This document shows, one piece after another, positions 24,952-34,177 of a stretch of 64,000 nucleotides of DNA (the first letter of the stretch is position 1; every line of letters starts with the position of its first letter). The notes beneath the pieces are model-generated. The model made no database searches. It saw nothing but the letters and a program-made list of their open reading frames with translations, and was not told where the DNA came from. A program made the position numbers and the translations under genes. The stretch is from Candidatus Nitrotoga sp. CP45 (GTDB taxonomy: Bacteria > Pseudomonadota > Gammaproteobacteria > Burkholderiales > Gallionellaceae), in assembly GCA_003402375.1 (NCBI GenBank), contig QFXJ01000049.1, forward strand, positions 1-64,000, written 5' to 3'.

Positions 24952-25554
24952 TTATCCCTCTCCCCACCGCTTCACTAACCTATGCTCCACACCCAAGTGA
25001 TCCAGTATTTTTGCTACCACAAAATCTACCAAATCCTGCACGCTTTGCGGGTGATAATAAAAACCCGGATTGGGCGGCAGGATGACCGCACCGGCATGGC
25101 TCAACTTGAGCATATTTTCCAGATGGATGGTGGAAAACGGCGTTTCGCGCGGCACTAAAATCAACGGGCGCCTCTCCTTGAGCATGACGTCGGCTGCACG
25201 GGTGATGAGGTCGTCGCTTAACCCCGCCGCCACCGCCGCCAGCGTACCCATAGTGCAGGGGCAAATTACCATCGCATCGCCAGGATTCGAGCCGGAGGCC
25301 ATGGGCGCAAACCAGTCATCACGCCCAAATACGCGTAACTCACCGCTGACTTTGCCGAGTCGTTCGGCCAAGATTTTTTCCGCATCTTGCGGACGGTTGG
25401 GTAATACGAAATCCAACTCTTGTTTGGCGACTATTTGTGCAGCTTGTGAATAGACCAGATGGACGCGCTGACCGCCTTGGAGCAGGCACTCAAGCAGCCG
25501 CATGGCGTAAGGTAAACCGGAGGCGCCGGTTAGAGCGAGTACGATAGTTTTCAT
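24952..25554 (-). CDS. ubiX: Flavin prenyltransferase
   Basis: The product has 200 residues. It attaches a dimethylallyl group to FMN to make the prenyl-FMN cofactor of UbiD. LALTGASGLPYAMRLLECLL (FMN phosphate site), MVICPCTMGTLAAVAAGLSDDLITRAADVMLKERRPLILVPRETP and the C-terminal RWGEG are diagnostic. Its client ubiD is 24 kb away at 48955 in this window. It lies alone, 7 bases after the Gx-transporter gene. Confidence 0.96.
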   Translation of the reverse strand: MKTIVLALTGASGLPYAMRLLECLLQGGQRVHLVYSQAAQIVAKQELDFVLPNRPQDAEKILAERLGKVSGELRVFGRDDWFAPMASGSNPGDAMVICPCTMGTLAAVAAGLSDDLITRAADVMLKERRPLILVPRETPFSTIHLENMLKLSHAGAVILPPNPGFYYHPQSVQDLVDFVVAKILDHLGVEHRLVKRWGEG

Positions 25555-25561
25555 GTGCTTT

Positions 25562-26107
25562 TTAACCAGTCAATTTTGGCGTTTCGGACCCAGTGTTTGG
25601 TGCATTCAGGTAGTGTGCCGCGATCAGGCCATTGACTGTACCAAACAACAATGCTGCTGTAGCAAAGATAGGAATTAAGTAAGCCAACCCGGTATGCGGA
25701 ATGAGCCAGAAATACACCAATAGTAATTGGCCAGCAATGTGTGCAAATGCACCGAAGATACTGTGGGTGACCGGGCCGAACCAGCGCGCCGGTAAATACT
25801 GGCTAATACCCAATATGGCGATGCTGCATAGCGCGCCACTTACGCTGAGAAAAAATCCAGGCGTAAGAAAACTCCCCATAAGCAAGCTGCCCGCCAGCAC
25901 CCGCAGTAGCGATACCCAAGCCGCCATGCGCCAGCCAAAGCGTGTAAGCACAATGAGGGTGACAATGTTAGCTAAACCAGGTTTTACGCCAGGCAACGGC
26001 GAGGGAATGGCTGCTTCCAGCATGGACAAGCCCATTGCCAATGCCGCCATGCGCGCGATGTGGTGATCCGTTGCGGTGGTTTCGAGTTTAATAATTGAGG
26101 CTGTCAT
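25562..26107 (-). CDS. Gx transporter-family membrane protein
   Basis: The product has 181 residues with about five membrane helices. LSMLEAAIPSPLPGVKPGLANIVTLIVL is the Gx_transp motif region, seen in proteins also annotated as heptaprenyl diphosphate synthase component I, although no prenyl synthase is present here. The real substrate is unknown. The start at 26107 follows AGGGG; it overlaps the end of the NusG-II gene by 20 bases, so the two are coupled. The pair is often found with FMN-linked redox genes, which fits ubiX alongside. Confidence 0.82.
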   Translation of the reverse strand: MTASIIKLETTATDHHIARMAALAMGLSMLEAAIPSPLPGVKPGLANIVTLIVLTRFGWRMAAWVSLLRVLAGSLLMGSFLTPGFFLSVSGALCSIAILGISQYLPARWFGPVTHSIFGAFAHIAGQLLLVYFWLIPHTGLAYLIPIFATAALLFGTVNGLIAAHYLNAPNTGSETPKLTG

Positions 26108-26462
26108 AACGCTTGCCCCTGCCACTCAATTCAACGCTGACTTGGTTGGGCAGGCAGATGGCAATTTCGCCCGCCTGCTTCAACCAGCCCTGATGCACGC
26201 AATATTGGCGCGGGCTGGGGTCGGCGGCAATGCGTGCCTGCCGGTTATGTATGGCAATCTGACTAATACCGAGCGGACCGGGCACAGAAATAATTTGGTT
26301 ACGGGATAATGGCACTTCGCTGAATATTTTGCCGCTGCTGCGAATGATCGCCTTGTCCGCTGCGCCGCCTTGCCATAGCGTGATAGTGGCCCATGTAATA
26401 CCGAGCGCACCGAGCAACAACACCATCCAATCGCCTATCTTTATGGGCGCTAATGCCAGCAT
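26088..26462 (-). CDS. NusG domain II-containing membrane-anchored protein
   Basis: The product has 124 residues: a single N-terminal membrane helix (about 10-30), then a small beta domain with GPLGISQIAIHNRQARIAADPSPRQYCVHQGWLKQAGEIAICLPNQVSVEL, typical of the NusG_II family. Its function is unknown; it is usually encoded next to a Gx-transporter, as here. The remaining 160 bases to rapZ hold nothing that I recognise. Confidence 0.85.
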   Translation of the reverse strand: MLALAPIKIGDWMVLLLGALGITWATITLWQGGAADKAIIRSSGKIFSEVPLSRNQIISVPGPLGISQIAIHNRQARIAADPSPRQYCVHQGWLKQAGEIAICLPNQVSVELSGRGKRYDSLNY

Positions 26463-26622
26463 GATTATTGATCGTGAATAGCAATGCTAAACAACATTCC
26501 GCCATTCCCGCACTGAAAAACATTCAGTGAGGGTAAATCAAAGTTGCTCTGGAAAGCCTGAATTTGCTCCTGTACGAAAATGGCAGTTACTGTAATGAAA
26601 TTTGTCATAACTTATACAAAAA

Positions 26623-27492
26623 TCAATAAGTGTTACCGAGTTCGCGGTGACGCAGCAGCACTTGCTGTTGCAATTTAAAACAACGCGCAAGCTTTTCCAC
26701 CAAGTACACCGAGCGATGTTGGCCACCTGTGCAGCCGAGGGCGACAGTGAGATAGCTTCGGTTATCCGCGATGAAGCAGGGCAGCCAGCTTTCGACAAAA
26801 ACACGGATGTCTTCGCACATTTTTTGTACATTTTGGTTGCGTTCGAGAAACTCAATGACCGCTGCATCGCGTCCGGTTAATGGCCGCAACACGGGATCGT
26901 AATGTGGGTTAGGTAGGCAGCGCACGTCGAACACTAAATCGGCATCGAACGGAATACCATTCTTAAAACCAAAGGATTGGAACAGCAGGGTAATCCTTGC
27001 GCGGTCAACCCCCTTAAAATCCTTAACCCAAGCACGCAAGGCATTAGCGCCAAGCTCGCTGGTATCAATACGATGGCCGATGTTGCTAATCTCGGCGAGC
27101 ATTTCACGCTCGAGTTGCACGCACTCAGGTAACGTAAGTCCTTCGTTGGTCTGCTCCGGCGGTAGGGCGTTACGCAACGGATGGCGGCGACGCGTCTCGG
27201 AAAAACGTTTCACCAACGTATCGGTCTGCGCATCAAGGAAAAGCAGGTGCACATCTATACCCTGTTGCTTAAGTTGTTCAATATAGTGCGGCAATTGTTT
27301 CACGCTGTCGCCGCTACGCACGTCTATACTGACAGCAATGCGTGTGTTACCCGTCTGATGCAGATTTTCCATTAGGACAGGCAACAATGCAGAGGGCAGA
27401 TTGTCCACACAATAATAGCCGCTGTCTTCCAGCGCCTTGAGCGCCACGCTTTTCCCCGAGCCGGAAAGGCCGCTGATCAGAAATAATTGCAT
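26623..27492 (-). CDS. rapZ: RNase adapter protein RapZ
   Basis: The product has 289 residues. The Walker A motif GLSGSGKS (8-15) and [13 protein letters not shown] open the protein, and [17 protein letters not shown] marks the C-terminal domain. In E. coli RapZ binds the sRNA GlmZ and hands it to RNase E, tuning glucosamine-6-phosphate synthesis. It is the last gene of the kdsD-to-rapZ operon, 3 bases after hprK. Confidence 0.96.
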   Translation of the reverse strand: MQLFLISGLSGSGKSVALKALEDSGYYCVDNLPSALLPVLMENLHQTGNTRIAVSIDVRSGDSVKQLPHYIEQLKQQGIDVHLLFLDAQTDTLVKRFSETRRRHPLRNALPPEQTNEGLTLPECVQLEREMLAEISNIGHRIDTSELGANALRAWVKDFKGVDRARITLLFQSFGFKNGIPFDADLVFDVRCLPNPHYDPVLRPLTGRDAAVIEFLERNQNVQKMCEDIRVFVESWLPCFIADNRSYLTVALGCTGGQHRSVYLVEKLARCFKLQQQVLLRHRELGNTY

Positions 27493-27495
27493 GAT

Positions 27496-28434
27496 TTATT
27501 GTTCCTGCATTTGCTGTTCGTGGCGACTGATAAATTCTTGCATACTGTCGATACCGCGTTGCTGTAGCACAAAATTGCGCGCAGCCGCTTCTACCAGCAC
27601 CGCAAGGTTACGCCCGGCCATAACCGGGATACTTACCGTGCTGATCTTCACGCCAAGGATTTCCTGATGACTAGCCGTTAACGGCAAACGTTCCAGATGG
27701 GAAAGATCGCCACGTAAAGGGCGCTGCATATGTACGATGAGCTTTAAACTTTTTTTGCGCCGCACCGCAGTCTCGCCAAACATGGTGCGAATATTAAGCA
27801 CTCCCAGACCCCGCACTTCAAGGAAATCACGCAATAATTCCGGACAGCGTCCTTCCAGGGTTTCTGGAGAAATACGGTACAGCTCGGTAATATCGTCCGC
27901 CACTAAGCCGTTACCACGCGTGATAAGCTCCAGTCCCAGCTCACTCTTGCCTATTCCGCTATCACCGGTAACCAGTACCCCCACCCCAAGCACGTCGAGA
28001 AACACACCATGGCGCGTGGTCGATTCCGCTAACGCTTTGACAATGTAATGGCGCACCAGCCACATCAAATGTACGCTGGGCAGAGGTGAGCGAAAGAGAG
28101 GGGTGTGTGTGCGGTTAGCGTAAAGAACCAATCCCTGCGGGATCTTTTCCGTGCCAGCTACAATCAAACACAACGTACCGCCACGTTCAAGTTGCGTCAA
28201 CGCCTCTGTGACGCCAGTGGTCGAAAGCCCTTGAAGATGGTCAACTTCCGTTTCACTCAGTACCTGCACCCAATTCGGGTGGATTAAATTAAGGTGGCCA
28301 ATCAAACCCTTGTTAGAGGCACTGACTAAATCGCTATCCAGTATTTTTGCAGCACCATTCGCTCCAGCTACCCAGCTCAATGCCAGCTGCTCTTGTTTGT
28401 CCTCGAACAGCTGTTGGATATTGACCTGTGCCAT
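27496..28434 (-). CDS. hprK: HPr kinase/phosphorylase
   Basis: The product has 312 residues. RHGVFLDVLGVGVLVTGDSGIGKSE holds H142 and the P-loop (157-164); the C-terminal signature EVRGLGVLNIRTMFG is present. It phosphorylates and dephosphorylates HPr on a serine. In betaproteobacteria it sits in this PTS/rpoN cluster and acts in regulation rather than sugar uptake; no PTS sugar transporter is in the window. Five bases separate it from ptsN. Confidence 0.96.
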   Translation of the reverse strand: MAQVNIQQLFEDKQEQLALSWVAGANGAAKILDSDLVSASNKGLIGHLNLIHPNWVQVLSETEVDHLQGLSTTGVTEALTQLERGGTLCLIVAGTEKIPQGLVLYANRTHTPLFRSPLPSVHLMWLVRHYIVKALAESTTRHGVFLDVLGVGVLVTGDSGIGKSELGLELITRGNGLVADDITELYRISPETLEGRCPELLRDFLEVRGLGVLNIRTMFGETAVRRKKSLKLIVHMQRPLRGDLSHLERLPLTASHQEILGVKISTVSIPVMAGRNLAVLVEAAARNFVLQQRGIDSMQEFISRHEQQMQEQ

Positions 28435-28439
28435 TATTA

Positions 28440-28895
28440 TTACATCGCCCAGTTAGTAAACAATTGATGAATTACCGCTACATCATTGCTATCCTGTATT
28501 TGTTCGCGGAAGGTTTTATCACTGAACATTTGCGCTAATTCGCCGAGTAGTTGCAAGTGCAGGTCAGTAGCCCGTTCCGGCACCAATAACACGAAAATCA
28601 GGTTGACCGGTTGACCATCCGGTGCGTCGAACGGAATCAATGCTTGTGTCTTGACGAAAGCGGCAACCGCATCCCGTAGGCCTTTAATACGGCCATGCGG
28701 AATAGCTACACTGTGACCCAAGCCAGTCGAGCCGAGCTTCTCACGCGCAAACAAGCTATCGAATACTTGGCTACGCGCGATTTTCTGAGTATTTTCAAAT
28801 AACACCCCCGTTCTTTCGAAAACCCGTTTTTTACTGGTGGAATCGGCATCCAGTATGACGTTCTCAAGGGGTAAAACTTTGCTGATCAGGTTCAT
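28440..28895 (-). CDS. ptsN: Nitrogen-regulatory PTS EIIA protein
   Basis: The product has 151 residues, a single EIIA-Ntr domain. The phosphorylated histidine is H67 in HSVAIPHGRIKGLRDAV. It relays phosphate from EI-Ntr and NPr and controls potassium transport and stress genes by protein contact. It sits between hpf and hprK in the rpoN operon, the classical location. Confidence 0.96.
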   Translation of the reverse strand: MNLISKVLPLENVILDADSTSKKRVFERTGVLFENTQKIARSQVFDSLFAREKLGSTGLGHSVAIPHGRIKGLRDAVAAFVKTQALIPFDAPDGQPVNLIFVLLVPERATDLHLQLLGELAQMFSDKTFREQIQDSNDVAVIHQLFTNWAM

Positions 28896-28945
28896 AATTC
28901 AAGCATATCAAAAAAAAGAAGGGGTGGCCGTAAGCCGCCCCGTTA

Positions 28946-29275
28946 TCATTCTTGCTCCGCTACAGTAGGATTGCCGGTTTCATCATGGCGACGAGCGGCA
29001 TGTTTTTCTTTATGCTTGATAATTTGACGATCGAGTTTTTCGATCAGATTATCAATAGCGACATATAGGTTTGTATCATCACATTCCACAAAAATTGTCT
29101 TGCCGCTCAGGTGAACGTTAGCCTCGGCCTTTTGTTTCAGCTTTTCCACCGAAAGAACGACATTAACATCAATCAAATTGTCGAAGTGACGTTTGATTTT
29201 TTCGATTTTGCTTACCACGTGCTCGCGAATAGCGGGGGTAATTTCCAAATGGCGTCCGCTGAGATTGAGGTTCAT
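28946..29275 (-). CDS. hpf: Ribosome hibernation promoting factor (short form)
   Basis: The product has 109 residues, a single RaiA/HPF domain without the C-terminal dimerisation part of long HPF. MNLNLSGRHLEITPAIREHVVSKIEKIKRHFDN and the basic HKEKHAARRHDE tail are typical. It packs 70S ribosomes into inactive dimers in stationary phase. It follows rpoN by 16 bases, as in most proteobacteria. Confidence 0.95.
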   Translation of the reverse strand: MNLNLSGRHLEITPAIREHVVSKIEKIKRHFDNLIDVNVVLSVEKLKQKAEANVHLSGKTIFVECDDTNLYVAIDNLIEKLDRQIIKHKEKHAARRHDETGNPTVAEQE

Positions 29276-29291
29276 GGCCTGCTCCTTATGG

Positions 29292-30719
29292 TTAGAGTGA
29301 TTTACGAAGATTAACTGGGAGGATGTTCAGTAATTCCCGGTATTTTGCCACGGTACGCCGGGCAACCAATATGCCCTGCTGTGCCAGGATTCCAGACATG
29401 CGGCTATCGGTTAGGGGATGACGTGCATCTTCCTGGCTGACAAGCTGCTTAATGAGCGCGCGGATCGCCGTGGAGGAACACGTACCACCACTTTCGGTCG
29501 CAATTCCGCTACAGAAAAAATACTTGAGTTCATAAATACCGCGCGGGGTAAGCATAAATTTTTGCGTAGTCACGCGGGAGACGGTGGATTCATGCAATTC
29601 AAGCTGTTCTGCGATTTCGCGCAGCACCAGCGGACGCATGGCGGTTTCACCGTGCTCGAGAAAACTAAATTGACGATCGACAATAGTCTGCGACACACGC
29701 AAAATAGTATCGAAACGCTGCTGTAAGTTTTTGATAAACCAGCGCGCTTCTTGTAATTGGCCAGCCAGTTGCTGTGCGTTTTTTTCATTACCCTGTTGCA
29801 AAATGTTGGCATACATTTGGTTAACACGCAGGCGGGGCATAGCACCCTGATTCAGGCGTACATGCCAGCTACCGTGACGGTATTCTACCACCACATCAGG
29901 CACAACATAATCTGCAGCCCGTTGTTCAAATTCAGCGCCAGGTCTTGGTTGCAAATGGGTGATGAGTGATTGTACGGTGCGCAATGCCTCATCGTCACAG
30001 CGAAGAAGTTTTTTCAGCTTGGCAAAATCATGCGCCCCCAATAGGTTGAGGTGTTGCGTCACCAAGCACAGAGCCAAATCACGGCCCGGGGTATCTTCCG
30101 GGAGTGCTTTGAGTTGTAAAGCCAAACATTCACTTAAGGTACGTGCGGCTATACCTGGCTGATCCAGGTGCTGCAATTGGACCAGGGCAGTTTCCAAGTC
30201 ATCCAGGGTAATGTCGAGTTCTTCTGGCAGCATTTCGACAATTTCTTCCAACGGCTGCGCCAAATAGCCGTTGACATCCAATGCGTCGATCAGCAGTCCG
30301 ATAATTTTTCGGTCGCGCACATCATGCTGGCTCATACTTAACTGCCAGATGAGATGTTCACGCAGACTGGGCGTCTCTGCCGCAACTTCACCACGAACTT
30401 CTTTTTCATCATCCGGCCCGCTTGCTGCTGAAAAAGAAGGCTCATTCCAGTCTTCTTTTACCCATTCTTCATCGCCCTGTTGCGGCATTTCATCTTTTAC
30501 TTCGGTACTATCTACAACGGAGGTAGAGGCCGCGTCTCCATGTGCATAGGGCTGCATAGCGTCTTCATCTTCACGTTCGAGCAATGGATTTTCGTCCAGC
30601 AAGCGTGCCACCTCTTGGTTAACTTCCAAAGTGGAGAGTTGCAGCAGGCGTATGGCTTGCTGTAACTGGGGGGTAAGCGTCAGCTGCTGGGATTGCTTAA
30701 GTTGTAACGTGGGTTTCAT
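29292..30719 (-). CDS. rpoN: RNA polymerase sigma-54 factor
   Basis: The product has 475 residues. The activator-binding N-terminus MKPTLQLKQSQQLTLTPQLQQAIRLLQLSTLEV is followed by an acidic region (about 50-110), the core-binding part, the helix-turn-helix LHESTVSRVTTQKFM and, near the end, the RpoN box ARRTVAKYRE that reads the -24 element. The start at 30719 is chosen to match the family over a frame six codons longer. It lies 38 bases after lptB. Confidence 0.96.
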   Translation of the reverse strand: MKPTLQLKQSQQLTLTPQLQQAIRLLQLSTLEVNQEVARLLDENPLLEREDEDAMQPYAHGDAASTSVVDSTEVKDEMPQQGDEEWVKEDWNEPSFSAASGPDDEKEVRGEVAAETPSLREHLIWQLSMSQHDVRDRKIIGLLIDALDVNGYLAQPLEEIVEMLPEELDITLDDLETALVQLQHLDQPGIAARTLSECLALQLKALPEDTPGRDLALCLVTQHLNLLGAHDFAKLKKLLRCDDEALRTVQSLITHLQPRPGAEFEQRAADYVVPDVVVEYRHGSWHVRLNQGAMPRLRVNQMYANILQQGNEKNAQQLAGQLQEARWFIKNLQQRFDTILRVSQTIVDRQFSFLEHGETAMRPLVLREIAEQLELHESTVSRVTTQKFMLTPRGIYELKYFFCSGIATESGGTCSSTAIRALIKQLVSQEDARHPLTDSRMSGILAQQGILVARRTVAKYRELLNILPVNLRKSL

Positions 30720-30757
30720 TACGCAATTTACGGACAAGAGCGGCGCATAGGGTGTAT

Positions 30758-31480
30758 TTATAGTTTGAAATGCTCGCCGAGATATACTTTTCTCACACCT
30801 TCATTATAAATGATTTCATCGGGTTTACCTTCTGCCATTACCGACCCGGCATTAATAATATAGGCACGGTCACAGATTCCCAATGTTTCGCGAACATTGT
30901 GGTCAGTGATTAACACACCAATGTCACGTTCTTTCAGAAAACGAATGATTTTCTGAATGTCCAGCACGGCAATCGGGTCTACCCCCGCAAATGGTTCATC
31001 CAGCAAAATGAAGCGTGGATTGGTGGCCAGCGCACGGGCGATTTCAACTCGCCGCCGCTCACCCCCGGACAGGCTGATTGCTGGGTTGTTACGTATATGG
31101 GTAATACGCAGATCCTCCATCAACTCATCCTGCCGTGCTTGAATTTCATCGTTATCGTAATCTTGTAATTCCAGCACAGCCTGAATATTTTGCGCGACCG
31201 TTAACCGGCGAAAAATAGATGCTTCCTGTGGCAGGTAGCCCAACCCCAAACGTGCACGGCGATGGATAGGAAGATGCGTAATGTTCTGTCCATTGATGAA
31301 AATATCGCCTCCGTCCGCAGCCACCAGCCCTACAATCATGTAGAAGCAGGTGGTCTTTCCGGCGCCATTAGGCCCTAACAGTCCGACCACTTCACCGCTC
31401 TGTACTGCTAGGGAAACATCGTGCACTACGGTGCGGGAACGATAGCGTTTTTTCAGTGCAACGGCGCGCAGCTCGCTCAT
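30758..31480 (-). CDS. lptB: LPS export ABC transporter ATPase LptB
   Basis: The product has 240 residues. Walker [10 protein letters not shown] (36-44), signature [15 protein letters not shown] and Walker [14 protein letters not shown] are complete. LptB powers lipopolysaccharide extraction from the inner membrane together with LptF, LptG and LptC. Its start overlaps the lptA stop by 4 bases, so translation is coupled. Confidence 0.97.
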   Translation of the reverse strand: MSELRAVALKKRYRSRTVVHDVSLAVQSGEVVGLLGPNGAGKTTCFYMIVGLVAADGGDIFINGQNITHLPIHRRARLGLGYLPQEASIFRRLTVAQNIQAVLELQDYDNDEIQARQDELMEDLRITHIRNNPAISLSGGERRRVEIARALATNPRFILLDEPFAGVDPIAVLDIQKIIRFLKERDIGVLITDHNVRETLGICDRAYIINAGSVMAEGKPDEIIYNEGVRKVYLGEHFKL

Positions 31481-32049
31481 TGATGTTCGTTAGGCTTGGT
31501 TAGTGTCGATGTCGGCTTGATTGACAGGGGTTCACCGACTGAAGAGCGCTTACTTTTAGGTTGGATAATCGCGCGCACGCGCCCCTTATTGGAAGTACCG
31601 TTCACTTGGAATACTTCAGTTCTTGAGTTATAGGTAATATGTTCCCCACGTACTTCATCCTGATCCTGTTTTAGGCGCGCCTGACCAAAGAAGTCTATGC
31701 TTGCGGTTTGGGTGTCATATTCAATGCGCTCACCATATCCTTCCACATATCCGCTGACATTATCGCGCTTCTGGCGAAAACTGGCGGGTTGTCCGGTTGC
31801 CGTACCGTGCTTGAATCCTTCCTTGTCCTGTACCACAACAATTTTGTCGGCGTTAACAATCATCGTGCCCTGAGTAAGCTGCACCTTGCCTTCAAAGACG
31901 CTAATTTGTTTGATGTCGTCAATACTGAGCTGATTCGCTTCCAAATGCATCGGTTTGTCACGGTCAGCAAGTTCAGCTTGGCTGGTGGGCACATGGCAGA
32001 TAAGCGCTATGCAAAACAGGGGGGCGTATTTAATTTTTGTCGGGCGCAT
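31477..32049 (-). CDS. lptA: LPS transport periplasmic bridge protein LptA
   Basis: The product has 190 residues: a signal peptide ([21 protein letters not shown]) and an OstA/LptA beta-jellyroll starting [32 protein letters not shown]. It forms the periplasmic bridge that carries LPS to the outer membrane. The start at 32049 overlaps the end of lptC; the frame is open 7 codons further. The C-terminal tail is basic and low in complexity. Confidence 0.93.
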   Translation of the reverse strand: MRPTKIKYAPLFCIALICHVPTSQAELADRDKPMHLEANQLSIDDIKQISVFEGKVQLTQGTMIVNADKIVVVQDKEGFKHGTATGQPASFRQKRDNVSGYVEGYGERIEYDTQTASIDFFGQARLKQDQDEVRGEHITYNSRTEVFQVNGTSNKGRVRAIIQPKSKRSSVGEPLSIKPTSTLTKPNEHQ

Positions 32050-32626
32050 ATTCACTTTTAACTTGCGCAAGCAATTTTACTATGCGCGCTTTATTATCAA
32101 ATTTCATGCCTACTGCACGCACAATGTTACGTCCGTCAACCATCATTACCGGCTGGTCTGTTTCAGCTAAGCCACGGTCAGGGGTAACATGCAAATAACT
32201 CGTGGTAAATGTTATTTCTCTTTGCGTAGAACTAGCGGTACTCACGATTTTTACATTATCGCGTAAAAATATTTCATCACCCTTGCCTGACACCATTCCA
32301 TTATTTGCATAGGTATAAACGGGTGGATGCTCTGAATCAAAACTGGTGAATTTAGGAGCGTCCAGATACGTACTATCGTTATCTGGGTAATGCAGCATTT
32401 GTTGTGCAGCCATTACGAAACGCGGTTTGCCCTGTTCATTAAGCGTGGTAGCGACAAACCTACTAACGATAAAATCTGGGTCGTGGCGCTTACTGCTGTC
32501 AGGAATTACCGGTAGTGGCTGTAATTGCTGACTCAGCCAATAAGCGGCGGCCAGCAGAAGCAACAATAGCAGCGGTAATCCGGTAAACCAAGCGCGCAAA
32601 CGGTCAGTGACGATTGAGTGACTCAT
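32030..32626 (-). CDS. lptC: LPS export system protein LptC
   Basis: The product has 198 residues, with one membrane helix (about 14-31) followed by an OstA-like domain: DPDFIVSRFVATTLNEQGKPRFVMAAQQMLHYPDNDSTYLDAP. It receives LPS from LptBFG and passes it to LptA. It overlaps kdsC by 4 bases and lptA by about 20, inside a tightly packed operon. Confidence 0.93.
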   Translation of the reverse strand: MSHSIVTDRLRAWFTGLPLLLLLLLAAAYWLSQQLQPLPVIPDSSKRHDPDFIVSRFVATTLNEQGKPRFVMAAQQMLHYPDNDSTYLDAPKFTSFDSEHPPVYTYANNGMVSGKGDEIFLRDNVKIVSTASSTQREITFTTSYLHVTPDRGLAETDQPVMMVDGRNIVRAVGMKFDNKARIVKLLAQVKSEYAPDKN

Positions 32627-33144
32627 GCCAAGTAAGGCGCAAGTTGCGCATCTAGTGTGCCTTGCGCCGACATCAACAATTCACATGCTTCACGTACCGC
32701 GCCATGCCCGCCGTCACGCTCGGTAATATAGTGGGCGCGGTCACGCACGATTTGTGGCGCATTTGGTACGCTGATAGCCAACCCGACACGAAGCATTACC
32801 GGCAGATCCATCACGTCGTCACCCATAAAGGCGACGGCATCCAATGGCAAGTTAAGTTGAATAAGCATTTTTTGCATGCTGGCCAGCTTGTCATGAACAC
32901 CCTGATACAGGTGCGAAATACCAAGATGGTTCGCGCGTAGTTCTACACACCGGGAAGTCCGACCAGTAATGATGGCCAGTTCCACACCGGATGCTTTAAG
33001 CATTTTTAAACCATGTCCATCAAGCGAATTAAAACGCTTAAACTCTTCACCCGAGTCGATTAAATAGAGGCCACCATCTGTCATAATTCCATCCACATCA
33101 AAGGCGATGAGGCGAATGGATTGTGCCCGACCTAACGACATCAA
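32623..33144 (-). CDS. kdsC: 3-deoxy-D-manno-octulosonate 8-phosphate phosphatase
   Basis: The product has 173 residues, a small HAD phosphatase without a cap. FDVDGIMTDGGLYL carries D16 and D18, followed by LAIITGRTS and MGDDVMDLPVM. It makes free Kdo for the LPS core. Its start overlaps kdsD by 4 bases, so consecutive steps of Kdo synthesis are co-translated. Confidence 0.96.
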   Translation of the reverse strand: MMSLGRAQSIRLIAFDVDGIMTDGGLYLIDSGEEFKRFNSLDGHGLKMLKASGVELAIITGRTSRCVELRANHLGISHLYQGVHDKLASMQKMLIQLNLPLDAVAFMGDDVMDLPVMLRVGLAISVPNAPQIVRDRAHYITERDGGHGAVREACELLMSAQGTLDAQLAPYLA

Positions 33145-34127
33145 ATCACCTTCGCACGCAACAAATCATGCATATTCAGGGCGCCTACCAACTTATTGCT
33201 GGTGTCTGTCACCAGCATCTGGCTAATGTTATATTGCTCCATCACCTGCACCGCTTCTGCGGCCAGTGCATCCGGCGCAATACTGCGCGGACTGCGCGAC
33301 ATGACAGCGCTGATTAAAGTGGTCGTGAAGTCAACATGCTTCTCCAATGTGCGACGTAAATCTCCATCAGTATAGATACCCAGAACCTGCCGATCATCAT
33401 CTACTATGGCGGTCATACCTAACCCTTTGCGCGAGATTTCCAAGACTGCCTCGGCCAGGGTTGCATTTTGATTCACTGCAGGAATCCCCTTGTCAGTATG
33501 CATAATGTCACGCACATGGGTAAGCAGACGGCGACCCAAGCTTCCACCAGGGTGCGAACGAGCAAAATCTTCCTCCCCGAATCCCTTTGCATCCAACAAC
33601 GCCACGGCCAGTGCATCGCCCAATGCCAGCGCTGCCGTGGTGCTGGCAGTGGGCGCAAGTCCCAACGGGCAAGCCTCCTTGTCCACCGCAGCATCGAGAT
33701 GCGCGTCCGACGCCTCTGCCAAGCTAGATCGTGGATTGCCTGTCAGGCTAATCAGACGTGCCCCCTGGCGTTTGATGACTGGCACTATAGTGAGTAATTC
33801 CTGACTTTCTCCGGAATATGACAACGCAATAAACACATCTTTAGCGGTAATCATGCCTAAATCGCCGTGGCTAGCTTCGGCAGGATGCACAAAATACGCT
33901 GGGGTACCAGTACTAGAAAGTGTAGCGGCGATCTTGCGCGCAATATGGCCAGACTTACCCATGCCGCTTACAATCACACGGCCTTCGCAGGCTAAAATGA
34001 TATTTAACGCCTGCAGAAAATTTTCATCAATCCGTTGCGTAAGCGCCAATACAGCTGCGGCTTCGATGTGTAATACTTCGCGGGCTAAATCAAGTGCGCG
34101 CGAGGTGGCAAGGATAGCTTCGTTCAT
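33141..34127 (-). CDS. kdsD: Arabinose-5-phosphate isomerase
   Basis: The product has 328 residues: an SIS sugar-isomerase domain (about 30-175, with VSGMGKSGHIARKIAATLSSTGTPAYFVHPAEASHGDLG) and two CBS domains (about 205-328). It converts ribulose-5-phosphate to arabinose-5-phosphate, the first step to Kdo. It is the first gene of the long operon ending in rapZ; hisD ends 50 bases upstream on the same strand, so read-through is possible. Confidence 0.96.
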   Translation of the reverse strand: MNEAILATSRALDLAREVLHIEAAAVLALTQRIDENFLQALNIILACEGRVIVSGMGKSGHIARKIAATLSSTGTPAYFVHPAEASHGDLGMITAKDVFIALSYSGESQELLTIVPVIKRQGARLISLTGNPRSSLAEASDAHLDAAVDKEACPLGLAPTASTTAALALGDALAVALLDAKGFGEEDFARSHPGGSLGRRLLTHVRDIMHTDKGIPAVNQNATLAEAVLEISRKGLGMTAIVDDDRQVLGIYTDGDLRRTLEKHVDFTTTLISAVMSRSPRSIAPDALAAEAVQVMEQYNISQMLVTDTSNKLVGALNMHDLLRAKVI

Positions 34128-34177
34128 GATGGCGAATTATAACAGTGCCATTCGGTAGCGTCATTCTCTCATCGAAT

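Noticed and set aside
25562-26107. Heptaprenyl diphosphate synthase component I
   Set aside because: The name is carried by some Gx-transporter proteins, but the sequence is a small multi-pass membrane protein without prenyl-synthase motifs or partner subunit.
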